From Aeromicrobium choanae (lineage in GTDB: Bacteria > Actinomycetota > Actinomycetes > Propionibacteriales > Nocardioidaceae), in contig NZ_LT796768.1 in assembly GCF_900167475.1 (NCBI RefSeq), positions 1,674,001 through 1,738,000 on the forward strand: 64,000 nt of DNA, in the 5' to 3' direction. The notes beneath the pieces were generated by a model. The model saw only the letters and a program-made list of their open reading frames with translations, ran no database searches and was not told where the DNA came from. Position numbers and translations under genes: made by a program. This document shows, one piece after another, positions 39,997 to 48,603 of this stretch (the stretch's first letter is position 1; each line of letters begins with the position of its first letter).

Positions 39997-41511
39997 TCAG
40001 ACGGCGCCGTCCTTGGCCACGACGGCCCTGACGGTGCGCACCAGGATCTGCAGGTCGCCCATGAGGGTCCAGTTCTCGACGTAGTGCATGTCCAGGGCGA
40101 TCGCCTCCTCCCACGAGAGGTTCGAGCGGCCGGAGACCTGCCACAGGCCGGTCATGCCGGGGCGCACCCGCAGGCGCCGCCGGGCCGTCTGGTCGTAGAG
40201 CGCGACCTCCCCCTCGCGCTGGGGGCGGGGGCCCACGAGGCTCATGTCGCCGTGCAGGACGTTGAGCAGCTGCGGCAGCTCGTCGATCGAGTACCGGCGG
40301 ATGAACCGCCCCACCCCGGTGATGCGGGGGTCGTTCTCGACCTTGAACAGCGGCTGGCCGGCGGTGCCCTGCTCCTCGAGCAGCCGGGCGAGGTCGGCGT
40401 CGGCGCCCACGCGCATGGACCGGAACTTGATCATCTGGAACGGCTCGCCGTCGCGGCCGATCCGCTCCTGGCGGTAGAACACCGGACCCGGGCTGGAGAG
40501 CTTGATCGCGGCGGCCGTGGCGAGCAGGATCGGCGAGCTCAGCAGCAGGATCGCCATCGCGCCGCACCAGTCGAAGACCAGCTTCGGCCAGTTCCCGGCC
40601 TCGGCGTAGGTGGGCTCCTTCACGGCCACGAACGGCATCCCGGCCACCTCGCGCATGCCGATGCGCGAGCCGGCCACCGCCACGAGATTGGGTGACACGA
40701 GCATCTCGATGCCGGCGGACTCCAGCTCCCACGTGAGGTCCCGCAGCCCGTGGTGCCCGAGCTCGTCGGTGGCCGAGACGATCACCGCGTCCGCGCCGGC
40801 CATCTTGACCGCCGACTTCAGCGAGCGCGCCTGGCCCATGATGGGGACGAAGTTCTCGCCGACCCGCAGCCACTGGCTCTCGGTGGCGTGGACCGGCCGC
40901 CAGACCCCGGTCACCCGGAGGCCCTCGGCGGGATGGTTCGTGAACCAGCCGGCGATCTCACGGGCGTTCTCGGGCTGGCCCACGACGAGGACGTTCTCGA
41001 CCAGGCGGCCGCGCAGGATCTCGCGGCGGCGCCACCGTCGCCAGATGCGTCGGGTGAACAGCAGCCCGATCAGCCCGAGGGGAAACGCGATGGCCAGGTA
41101 GCCGCGCGAGAGGTTGAAGTTCATCAGCAGCGTGACGATCGCGATGACGCCGAACACCGTGACCGTGACGTGCACGATCCGCTGGTACTCGTCGGCGGAC
41201 CCGAGGACGTTGCGGTTGCGCGTGCCACCCAGGCGGAGGGCGAGCCACCAGCCGAACGTCAGGAGCACGCCGAACTTGGTGTAGCCCAGTCCGAGCTGGG
41301 GACCGATCGTGCCGGCATTGCCACCGAGCCAGATGTACTCCGACGAGATGATGACGACGAGCAGCACGAGCAGGTCGGTGACCGCGACGCGGCGTGCGTA
41401 CTGACGGCGGGCAGCGCGAGTCCCCTCGGCCTTGAACAGCCGAGGCCAGGTGAGGCCCCCCGATGGGCCAATGATCCCGATGGACCGGTCGTCCACAGCC
41501 ACAGGAGTCAC
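39997..41511 (-). CDS. undecaprenyl-phosphate sugar phosphotransferase (WbaP/CpsE type)
   Basis: 504 aa. Four or five N-terminal spans, a soluble CoA-binding-like segment (VENVLVVGQPENAREI ...), a further span, then the catalytic bacterial sugar-transferase domain with PGPVFYRQERIGRDG, FQMIKFRSMR, SIDELPQLLNVLHGDMSLVG and RPGMTGLWQVSGRS. It starts polysaccharide assembly by moving a sugar-1-phosphate onto undecaprenyl phosphate. GTG start. It belongs functionally with the flippase/polymerase genes 5 kb to the left, from which MerR, VanZ and fadAB separate it. Confidence 0.93.
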   Translation of the reverse strand: MTPVAVDDRSIGIIGPSGGLTWPRLFKAEGTRAARRQYARRVAVTDLLVLLVVIISSEYIWLGGNAGTIGPQLGLGYTKFGVLLTFGWWLALRLGGTRNRNVLGSADEYQRIVHVTVTVFGVIAIVTLLMNFNLSRGYLAIAFPLGLIGLLFTRRIWRRWRRREILRGRLVENVLVVGQPENAREIAGWFTNHPAEGLRVTGVWRPVHATESQWLRVGENFVPIMGQARSLKSAVKMAGADAVIVSATDELGHHGLRDLTWELESAGIEMLVSPNLVAVAGSRIGMREVAGMPFVAVKEPTYAEAGNWPKLVFDWCGAMAILLLSSPILLATAAAIKLSSPGPVFYRQERIGRDGEPFQMIKFRSMRVGADADLARLLEEQGTAGQPLFKVENDPRITGVGRFIRRYSIDELPQLLNVLHGDMSLVGPRPQREGEVALYDQTARRRLRVRPGMTGLWQVSGRSNLSWEEAIALDMHYVENWTLMGDLQILVRTVRAVVAKDGAV

Positions 41512-41598
41512 GATAGGGGCGTTTGGGTGCGGCGGCGTACACGGGTCTCACCCCTTGGGCCATATGACCCTGGTTCCGAAGAACTATCGGGCGATGGT

Positions 41599-41627
41599 TC
41601 GACAGACTGGTAAGTAACTGTTTACAT
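41599..41627 (+). promoter_or_regulatory. promoter of the LADTG surface-protein gene
   Basis: -35 TCGACA (41599-41604), 17-bp spacer, -10 TTACAT (41622-41627) within the most AT-rich stretch of this intergenic region. It would give a leader of about 42 nt before the ATG at 41676. Confidence 0.45.
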
Positions 41628-41675
41628 TTGCAGGGCGTCACCATTCTGTTGGTCGCTTCGAGGGGAACCCACCAC

Positions 41676-42263
41676 ATGTTCGTGAAACTGCTCCGACCCA
41701 TCTCCTACGTCCTGGGCCTGGGGGCGCTGCTGCTGCTGGCCCTCGCCACCCCGGCCACCTCCGAGGGATACGGCGATCCCGCGATCGTCACCGACGGTGA
41801 CGGCACCACCGTCGTCCAGCCGGGCGAGCCGTTCTCGGTCTCGTTCTCCTCCAACGTCGAGTGCTCGTGGTCCGCCCGCTTCAACGGCGACACGGCCCCC
41901 GGCGCCATCGGCTTCGACTACACCGCCACCTTCGACGCGCCGACCGATCCCGGCACGTACGAGGGCACGGTCGTCTGCCGCTACTCCACGGCGGGTCCGT
42001 TCCGTCCGATCGCCTACAGCGCCGACGCCACGCAGGCCGCCGCGCGTGACCAGGTGACGACGCAGACCTTCACCGTCGTGGTGGACGGCGACGCCGCTGC
42101 CGGCGACGACGAGGGCGCCGGCGACGACAGCGCGGCCTCGGCCGACAACGGCGCGCTCGCGGACACGGGCGGCTCCAACTGGGAGCTGCTCGCTCTCGGT
42201 GCCGGCCTCGTCGTGATCGGCGGCGGCGTGGCCGTCGCGGCTCGTCGCCGCAAGTCCGCCTGA
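41676..42263 (+). CDS. small LAXTG-anchored surface protein
   Basis: 195 aa. Signal peptide MFVKLLRPISYVLGLGALLL, cleaved near PATSEG; one beta-sandwich domain of about 110 residues with two Cys (ECSWSARF and VVCRYSTAG) that can form a disulfide; an acidic Ala/Asp/Gly linker; then LADTG, a membrane span and RRRKSA. LADTG fits the LAXTG signal of class E sortases, so covalent attachment to the wall is likely. I chose the ATG at 41676 because the signal peptide begins there and GAGGGG precedes it; an in-frame ATG at 41628 would put 16 extra polar residues first. Next to the capsule genes. Confidence 0.82.
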   Translation: MFVKLLRPISYVLGLGALLLLALATPATSEGYGDPAIVTDGDGTTVVQPGEPFSVSFSSNVECSWSARFNGDTAPGAIGFDYTATFDAPTDPGTYEGTVVCRYSTAGPFRPIAYSADATQAAARDQVTTQTFTVVVDGDAAAGDDEGAGDDSAASADNGALADTGGSNWELLALGAGLVVIGGGVAVAARRRKSA

Positions 42264-42318
42264 CCGCAGTGGGCACGTCGGCGAGCCGGTCCGCCCGGCA
42301 CGTCGGACGGCGGCGGCC

Positions 42319-44100
42319 GTGGTGAACCGCATCTCCCGCAGGTCCGCAGTCCTGTGGCTCTCGATCGGATTCGCCCTGGCCGTCGCCGGCTTCGCCCTCG
42401 TGCCGTTCGTGCTCGAGGCGAGGTCCGTGGCTTCGAGCCTGGTGCGCGCCCAGGACAGCGCGGTGGCCCTGAAGCAGCAGATGGCCTCGGGCGACGCCGA
42501 CGGTGCCGCGGTGACCCTGCGCCGGATGCAGGCCGACACCGAGCGGGCGCACCGGGTCAGCCGGGGCGGCACGTGGGACCTGGCCTCTCGGGTCCCGTGG
42601 CTGGGCCGCAACGTCGAGGCCGTGCAGGTGACCTCCGCGGCCATCGACGACATCGCCGTGCGTGGTCTCCCGCCACTGGTGGAGGCGGGCTCGGCCCTGT
42701 CCGTCGACAGCTTCCGCCCCAGCGACGGCCGCCTCGACGTGAAGACGCTCGGCACGATGGCGCCCGCGGTCTCCACGGCCGGCGACGTCCTGGGCGAGAA
42801 CGCCGAGCGGATCCGCCGGATCGAGGCGGAGGGGCTGGTGGGTCCCCTCGTGCGCCCCGTGCTGGAGCTCCAGCGCCAGGTCGAGGACGCGAACCGGTCG
42901 GCCGATGCCGCCGACCGCGTGATGCGGCTCGCGGTGCAGTCGCTCGGCGTCGAGGGCGCCCAGCACTACCTGCTGGCCTTCCAGACCAATGCCGAGATCC
43001 GCTCCACGGGTGGCCTCGCGGGTGCCTTCGTCCTGCTGCGGACCGAGAACGGCCGGATCACGCTGAGCGAGCAGTCGGCGGCCGGCGACCTCAACCTGGC
43101 CGCCGACGGCACCCGGCTGCCCGACGCCAGGCTGAGCCGCGACGAGCGGGCGGCGTTCGGCACGATCATGGGTCACGACGTGCGCTCGACGAACATCAGC
43201 CCGGACTTCCCTCGGGTGGCGTCCATCTGGGCGGGACGCGCCGAGCGGACCTACGACGTCGACATCGACGGCGTGATCAGCCTCGACGCCGTCGCGCTGT
43301 CCTACGTGCTGCGGGGGATCGGGGCGATCGAGGTCGACGGCGACCGCCTCACCGCCGACAACGCGATGTCGCGCCTGCTCAACGGCGTCTACGTCGACCA
43401 CGAGGATCCCGAAGACCAGAACGAGTACTTCGAGACCGCCACCGGCCGTACCTTCCAGGCCGTCATGAACGGCAGCGGCAACTGGGTCAAGATCGTCCGG
43501 GCGCTCTCGGAGGCCGCCTCGGAGCGCCGGGTCCAGATCTGGTTCCGCGACCCCGAGCGGCAGCAGGTCATCGCGCGGACGCCCGTCGCGGGCGAGGTCG
43601 CCCAGCCCGGTTCGTCACCGTACGTCGGCCTCTACATCACCGACTCCTCGCAGTCGAAGATGCAGTACCACCTGCGCTACGACACGCGCGTGAAGGCGAC
43701 GACGTGCTCCGCCGATCGCAGCCAGGTGATCGTCGTGACCACCTCGTTCCGCAACCAGTTCAGCGGGAACCCGGAGAAGGCGCCGCAGTCGGTGACGGGC
43801 CGCGGCAACCGCACGCAGAAGGGCAACCAGCTCCTGACCTACCGCCTGCTGGCGCCGCGGGGCGGACAGGTCGTGGGCTTCACGATCGACGGCACCGACA
43901 AGCCGCTCGCCTCCAGCGACGTCACCTACCAGGAGCGCGCGGTGCAGTACGGCACCCTCACCATCGCGCCCGGGGACGAGATCTCGGTGACGTGGCGGGT
44001 GCGCACCGCGCCGGGCGCCGACGCGGACGCGCGGTACTTCGAGACCCCGGGCATCGCCACGTCGAGCAACGACGTCAAGGTGCCGAGCGCATGTTCCTAG
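42319..44100 (+). CDS. DUF4012 domain-containing membrane protein
   Basis: 593 aa, N-in with one membrane span (about residues 13-32, LSIGFALAVAGFALVPFVL); the rest faces outward. The DUF4012 core includes NAEIRSTGGLAGAFVLLRTENGR and the later Asp-rich strand DVDIDGVISLDAVAL. DUF4012 proteins are frequent in actinobacterial exopolysaccharide clusters and resemble LCP-type enzymes in layout, but their activity is not established. GTG start; the 3' end overlaps the convergent phosphatase gene by 4 bp. Confidence 0.88.
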   Translation: MVNRISRRSAVLWLSIGFALAVAGFALVPFVLEARSVASSLVRAQDSAVALKQQMASGDADGAAVTLRRMQADTERAHRVSRGGTWDLASRVPWLGRNVEAVQVTSAAIDDIAVRGLPPLVEAGSALSVDSFRPSDGRLDVKTLGTMAPAVSTAGDVLGENAERIRRIEAEGLVGPLVRPVLELQRQVEDANRSADAADRVMRLAVQSLGVEGAQHYLLAFQTNAEIRSTGGLAGAFVLLRTENGRITLSEQSAAGDLNLAADGTRLPDARLSRDERAAFGTIMGHDVRSTNISPDFPRVASIWAGRAERTYDVDIDGVISLDAVALSYVLRGIGAIEVDGDRLTADNAMSRLLNGVYVDHEDPEDQNEYFETATGRTFQAVMNGSGNWVKIVRALSEAASERRVQIWFRDPERQQVIARTPVAGEVAQPGSSPYVGLYITDSSQSKMQYHLRYDTRVKATTCSADRSQVIVVTTSFRNQFSGNPEKAPQSVTGRGNRTQKGNQLLTYRLLAPRGGQVVGFTIDGTDKPLASSDVTYQERAVQYGTLTIAPGDEISVTWRVRTAPGADADARYFETPGIATSSNDVKVPSACS

Positions 44101-44615
44101 CCGCCGAAGGCCGCCACGATCGCGGTGACCGCGCCACCGGCGCGCTCGGCGACCTCCGCATGCACGGCCGGGGGACGCCCGATCGGGTCCTGCAGGTCGG
44201 TGTCGGCCGGGCCCTGCGTGCGCAGCCCTGCGGCCGCCCTGACGATGTCGTCGACGCCGCCGGTCTCCGCGAGCTGGGCCAGGGCGGCGAACTCCAGCAC
44301 CGTGAAGGTCCGGCGCAGCGCGCGGGGGTCGAGGTCGAGGACGTCGGCGCGGTGCGCCCGCGTCGCGGTCAGCGCGAGGTCGGCCCCGAGCACGAGGTCG
44401 CGCGTCAGCTGCTGCGCCGTGCGCTGCGGGACGGGCACGCCGCGGGCGCGCAGCTGGTCGGCGGAGTCCGGATCCATCGGGCGGCCGCGAGGCGCCCGGA
44501 CACCCGCGCTGTCGATGGTGAAGAGTTGGGGATCGAGCCGGTGCCCGAGCATCGCGGCGACCATCGGGGAGCGACAGACGTTCGCCGTGCAGACGACGAG
44601 GATGCGGTGGCCCAC
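44097..44615 (-). CDS. low-molecular-weight protein-tyrosine phosphatase (Wzb-like)
   Basis: 172 aa. The P-loop C-x5-R reads CTANVCRS (Cys9, Arg15), and the general acid is Asp143 in LQDPIGRP. It presumably dephosphorylates the Tyr-rich tail of the kinase encoded divergently 83 bp away, cycling polysaccharide polymerisation. A TAGGCT -10 on the minus strand (44628-44623) ends 7 nt before the GTG, so it may be leaderless. The P-loop has TANVC rather than the usual TGNIC, a mild deviation seen in actinobacterial homologues. Confidence 0.9.
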   Translation of the reverse strand: MGHRILVVCTANVCRSPMVAAMLGHRLDPQLFTIDSAGVRAPRGRPMDPDSADQLRARGVPVPQRTAQQLTRDLVLGADLALTATRAHRADVLDLDPRALRRTFTVLEFAALAQLAETGGVDDIVRAAAGLRTQGPADTDLQDPIGRPPAVHAEVAERAGGAVTAIVAAFGG

Positions 44616-44698
44616 GCGGTGCAGCCTAGCCCCGGCTCCCGCACGCCCGACCCGCTCGACCTCGGCACCAGTTCCCGTTCCGCCACCAGGAGGCCCGC

Positions 44699-46135
44699 AT
44701 GGACGTGAAGGACTACCTGCGCATCGCGCGCGACCGGTGGTTGCTGGTCGCGTGCGTGGTGCTGCTGACCCTCGCGGCCACCGCCGTCTACACGGTCTCG
44801 ATCACGCCGCAGTACCAGTCGACCGCGCGGCTCTTCGTCAAGACGCCGCAGAGCGCCGACGGCGGCGAGCTGCAGCAGGGCGGCCAGTTCAGCCAGCAGC
44901 GGGTGAAGTCCTACGCGACCCTGATCCGCGGCGAGGAGGTGGCCAGCCGCGTCGTGGAGAAGCTGCGCCTCGAGGAGACCCCGCAGCAGCTGATGGACCG
45001 CATCGAGACGAGCGTCGAGCTGGACACGGTCGTGCTGTCGGTCTCGGTCAGCGACCCCTCGCCGGAGCGCGCCCAGGAGCTCACCCAGACCGTTGCCGAG
45101 ACGTTCGCCGGCTACGTCCGCGAGCTGGAGACCCCCGACGGCCAGGAGGACGCGCCGGTGAAGGCGTCGATCGTCGATCGCGCCACCGTGTCGGACTCGC
45201 CGGTCTCGCCCCAGCCCCTCCTCAACCTCGGGCTCGCCCTCGTGCTGGGACTGCTGCTCGGCTTCGGCCTGGCCATCCTGCGCGAGCTCATGGACAACGG
45301 GATCCGGACCCAGGAGGACATCACGGCCGTCTCCGGCCGCGAGGTGCCCGTGCTCGGCGACATCAACTTCGACCGCGACGCCGTGAAGGAGCCGCTCGTG
45401 CGCGGGCGGTCCGGCCACGATCCACGCGTGGAGGCGTTCCGCGTCCTGCGCACGAACCTGCAGTTCATCGACGCCGGCACGAGCCACAAGTGCTACGTCG
45501 TCACCAGCGCCGTGCCGTCGGAGGGCAAGTCCACGACCGCCGCGAACCTCGCCCAGGTGATCGCCGACAGCGGCCAGCGCGTGCTGCTCGTGGAGGCCGA
45601 CCTGCGCCGCCCGAAGCTCGCGGAGTACCTGAAGCTCGAGGGCAGCGTCGGCGTGACGACGATCCTGCTCGGCCGCGTCGACCCCGAGGACGCCATCCAG
45701 AAGGTCAGCGGGACGCTCGACCTGCTGCCGTCGGGCCGCATCCCGCCGAACCCCGCGGAGCTGCTCGGGTCGCCCGAGATGCTGAAGCTCATCGAGCGGC
45801 TGCGCCAGGACTACGACATCGTCCTCATCGACGCCCCGCCGCTGCTGCCCGTGACCGACGCCGCTCCGCTGGCCGCCGCGACCGACGGCGCGATCATGGT
45901 CATCAAGCACGGATCCACCACCACCGACCAGTACGCGTCGGCCCTGGACCGCCTCTCCAGCGTGGACGCGCGCCTGTGCGGCGCCGTCGTCACGATGTCC
46001 CCGAAGCCGAGGAAGCGCCGGCGCGGATACGGCTACGGATACGGCTATGGATACGGGTACGGCTACGAGCCGGAGACCGCGCGCCGGGCCCGGAAGCGGT
46101 CGCTGCTCCGCGACCGTGGCGACGCCTCCGTCTGA
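44699..46135 (+). CDS. Wzz/BY-kinase: chain-length regulator fused to tyrosine autokinase
   Basis: 478 aa. Two membrane spans (about 14-34 and 174-196) enclose an outward Wzz domain. The cytosolic kinase has Walker A SAVPSEGKST (270-279), A' VLLVEADLRR and Walker B IVLIDAPP. The C-terminus carries (Gly-Tyr)7 at residues 443-456 between basic clusters, the autophosphorylation tail. It controls polymer length and export through cycles of phosphorylation opposed by the neighbouring phosphatase. GGAGG precedes the ATG at 44699. Confidence 0.93.
   Translation: MDVKDYLRIARDRWLLVACVVLLTLAATAVYTVSITPQYQSTARLFVKTPQSADGGELQQGGQFSQQRVKSYATLIRGEEVASRVVEKLRLEETPQQLMDRIETSVELDTVVLSVSVSDPSPERAQELTQTVAETFAGYVRELETPDGQEDAPVKASIVDRATVSDSPVSPQPLLNLGLALVLGLLLGFGLAILRELMDNGIRTQEDITAVSGREVPVLGDINFDRDAVKEPLVRGRSGHDPRVEAFRVLRTNLQFIDAGTSHKCYVVTSAVPSEGKSTTAANLAQVIADSGQRVLLVEADLRRPKLAEYLKLEGSVGVTTILLGRVDPEDAIQKVSGTLDLLPSGRIPPNPAELLGSPEMLKLIERLRQDYDIVLIDAPPLLPVTDAAPLAAATDGAIMVIKHGSTTTDQYASALDRLSSVDARLCGAVVTMSPKPRKRRRGYGYGYGYGYGYGYEPETARRARKRSLLRDRGDASV
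46025..46066 (+). repeat. seven 6-bp units encoding the (GY)7 tail
   Basis: Seven consecutive GGN-TAY codon pairs, mostly GGATAC and GGCTAC alternating. Slipped-strand change in unit number would alter the number of phosphorylatable tyrosines without shifting frame. Confidence 0.85.
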
Positions 46136-46203
46136 TGTGACCTTGGTGATGTCGGGTTCGTTTGGCGTGCGGCGGGAGGGGTTCGGTGTCTACCGTCGGT
46201 GAC

Positions 46204-47067
46204 ATGACCCCCCTCGTCCTGCACGACCGCGAGATCACCGTCGCCCTGTCGCACCACGGGGCGGAGCCCGTATCGATCCGCGACCAGGACGACCACGAGT
46301 ACCTCTGGTCGGGCGACGATCCGTGGCGTCGCCACGCCCCCGTGCTGTTCCCCGTCATCTGCCGGGTGCCCGACGACCGCATCCGGGTGGGCGACGAGAC
46401 GTTCCCGATGCCCCAGCACGGCTTCGCCCGCGATCGCGAGTGGAGCGTGGTCGACAGCGCCCACGATCGTGCGTCCTTCGTGCTGGTCGCCGACGAGGAG
46501 ACGCGGCGGTACTACCCCTTCGACTTCGCGCTGGCGGTGACCTACTCGGTGGAGGGGCGCAGCCTCTCGGTGCAGTACACCGTGGAGAACCGCGGCGACG
46601 AGCCGATGCCGTTCGACCTCGGCTCCCATCCGGCGTTCGTCTGGCCGCTCGAGGACGACCAGCCCCGCTCGATGCACCAGGTCCGGTTCGACGAACCCGA
46701 GACGGCCCCCGTGCGCCGTGTCGTCGACAACCTGCTCACCGACGAGCGCTTCGACAACCCCGCCTGGGACCGCGTGATGACGCTCAACGACGCCTGGTTC
46801 ACCGACGGCGCCGTGATCATGCCGGAGGTCGCCAGTCGCGGCCTCGTCTACTCCTCCGGGGCCGGTCGCCAGGTGCGGCTGACGTGGGAGGGGTTCACCG
46901 GGATCACGCTGTGGTCGGTGCCCGGCGCACGCTTCGTGTGCATCGAGCCGTGGCGCGGCCGGCCCGCGCCGACCGACTACGTGGGCCAGTTCGCCGGCAA
47001 GCCGGGCAACGCCGTGGTGGCGCCGGGCGGGCGCGAGGAGCTGTCCTACCGCGTCGAGCTGCTCTGA
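46204..47067 (+). CDS. aldose 1-epimerase family protein
   Basis: 287 aa, galactose-mutarotase-like beta-sandwich. PQHGFARDREW holds one catalytic His, DLGSHPAFVWPL the second, and CIEPWRGRPAP the Glu near the C-terminus; this set is typical of the YeaD/LacX branch acting on aldoses or sugar phosphates. A TACCGT -10 (46191-46196) ends 7 nt before the ATG at 46204, which rules out the upstream in-frame GTG at 46162 and suggests a leaderless mRNA. The 3' end overlaps the convergent permease by 22 bp. Confidence 0.88.
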   Translation: MTPLVLHDREITVALSHHGAEPVSIRDQDDHEYLWSGDDPWRRHAPVLFPVICRVPDDRIRVGDETFPMPQHGFARDREWSVVDSAHDRASFVLVADEETRRYYPFDFALAVTYSVEGRSLSVQYTVENRGDEPMPFDLGSHPAFVWPLEDDQPRSMHQVRFDEPETAPVRRVVDNLLTDERFDNPAWDRVMTLNDAWFTDGAVIMPEVASRGLVYSSGAGRQVRLTWEGFTGITLWSVPGARFVCIEPWRGRPAPTDYVGQFAGKPGNAVVAPGGREELSYRVELL

Positions 47068-48503
47068 GCCAGCCGCGAGTGCCGGCGGCCGTAGGCGAAG
47101 TAGATGACGATGCCGATGGCCATCCAGATCGCGAAGCGCTCCCACGTGAGCAGCGACAGGTTCAGCATGAGCCAGATGCAGGTCAGGATCGACCCGCCCG
47201 CCACGAGCGGCGCGAACGGGACCTTGAACGCCCGCTCCAGGTCGGGCCGGGTGCGCCGCAGGATCAGCACGCCCGCCGAGACCAGCACGAACGCGAACAG
47301 CGTGCCGATGCTGACCAGGTGACTCAGCTCGGCCAGCGGCACGAAGCCCGCGAGGATCGCCACGAAGGCGGTGGTGATGATCGTGATCCGGTGCGGCGTG
47401 CCGAAGGTGGGGTGCACCTTCGCCAGGCCACGCGGCAGCAGCCCGTCGCGGCACATCGCGAACAGGATGCGCGACTGGCCCAGCAGCAGCACGAGGATCG
47501 TCGTGGTCATGCCGGCGACCGCGCCGAGCGAGATCAGGTTGGCCGCCCACTCGATCCCGTTCGCCGAGAACGCCTCGGCCAGCGGGGCGCCGGTGTTCAT
47601 CCGGTCGTCGGTGTAGGGCAGCATCCCGGTGATGACGAACGACACGGCCATGTAGAGCACCGTGCAGATCAGCAGGGAGCCCAGGATGCCGCGAGGCACG
47701 TCCCGCTGGGGGTTCTTGGTCTCCTCGGCGGTGGTGGCCACCACGTCGAAGCCGATGTAGCTGAAGAACACCACCGAGGCCGCCGCGACGATGCCCATGA
47801 CGCCGAACGCGGTCGGGGCCATGCCGAAGACGGCCTGGATGAGCGGCTGGTCGGCGCCCTTCGCCAGCTCCTGCTCCTGCGCGGGCGGGATGAACGGCTT
47901 GTAGTTCGCGGCCTTGATGAAGAACAGGCCGGCCACGACCACGAAGAGCACGACCGCGACCTTGATCAGCACGAACACGCTCGTGACCGAGCTGGACAGC
48001 TTCGTGCCGGCGATCACCAGGAACGACAGCAGGATGACGATGCCGATGGCGGCGACGTCCACGACCGCCTCGTCGCCGGCCACCTGCGTGGGCAGCTCGA
48101 GCAGCTCCTGGAGGTAGCCCGACCAGCCGCGGGCCACCACGGCCGCTCCGAGGGCCAGCTCGAGCAGCAGGTCCCAGCCGATGATCCACGCGATGAACTC
48201 GCCGAGGGTGGCGTAGCTGAACGTGTACGCGCTGCCCGCCACCGGGACCGTGGCCGCGAACTCGGCGTAGCAGAGCGCGGCGAGGGCACAGACGGCTCCG
48301 GCGATGAGGAAGCTGATGACGATCGCGGGCCCGGCGTGGTTGTGCGCCTCCTGGCCGGTCAGCACGAAGATGCCGGTGCCGATGATGACGCCGATGCCGA
48401 AGACCATCAGGTCGCGGGCGCTGAGGTCCCGCTTGAGGCGGTGCTCGGGCTCGTCGGTCTCCGCGATCGACTGCTCGACGGTCTTCGTGCGGAACAGGCT
48501 CAT
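47046..48503 (-). CDS. amino-acid permease (APC superfamily, cationic amino-acid transporter type)
   Basis: 485 aa, 12 membrane spans or more. Span 1 contains the substrate motif IGVIIGTGIFVLTG; the later FSYIGFDVVATTAEETKNPQRD is the signature of the CAT/YfnA branch, which imports neutral or cationic amino acids by proton symport or exchange. Start at the ATG 48503, where the cytosolic N-terminus begins MSLFRTKTVEQ; an in-frame upstream start (48539) adds only Arg-rich residues. A CAGAGT hexamer ends 7 nt before the ATG. Confidence 0.92.
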   Translation of the reverse strand: MSLFRTKTVEQSIAETDEPEHRLKRDLSARDLMVFGIGVIIGTGIFVLTGQEAHNHAGPAIVISFLIAGAVCALAALCYAEFAATVPVAGSAYTFSYATLGEFIAWIIGWDLLLELALGAAVVARGWSGYLQELLELPTQVAGDEAVVDVAAIGIVILLSFLVIAGTKLSSSVTSVFVLIKVAVVLFVVVAGLFFIKAANYKPFIPPAQEQELAKGADQPLIQAVFGMAPTAFGVMGIVAAASVVFFSYIGFDVVATTAEETKNPQRDVPRGILGSLLICTVLYMAVSFVITGMLPYTDDRMNTGAPLAEAFSANGIEWAANLISLGAVAGMTTTILVLLLGQSRILFAMCRDGLLPRGLAKVHPTFGTPHRITIITTAFVAILAGFVPLAELSHLVSIGTLFAFVLVSAGVLILRRTRPDLERAFKVPFAPLVAGGSILTCIWLMLNLSLLTWERFAIWMAIGIVIYFAYGRRHSRLAQSSSTR

Positions 48504-48603
48504 GGCCACGACTCTGGCCCTCCGCCCACGCGCCTGCAACCGATGCCCACCGCCTGAGCCCGCCGGGACTGGGGGTCTCGGCGGGCTCGGGCGGCGTGGC
48601 GGG

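Noticed and set aside
46025..46066. The GGNTAY repeat as a sequencing or assembly artefact
   Set aside because: It keeps frame and encodes the Tyr-rich tail expected at this position in BY-kinases.
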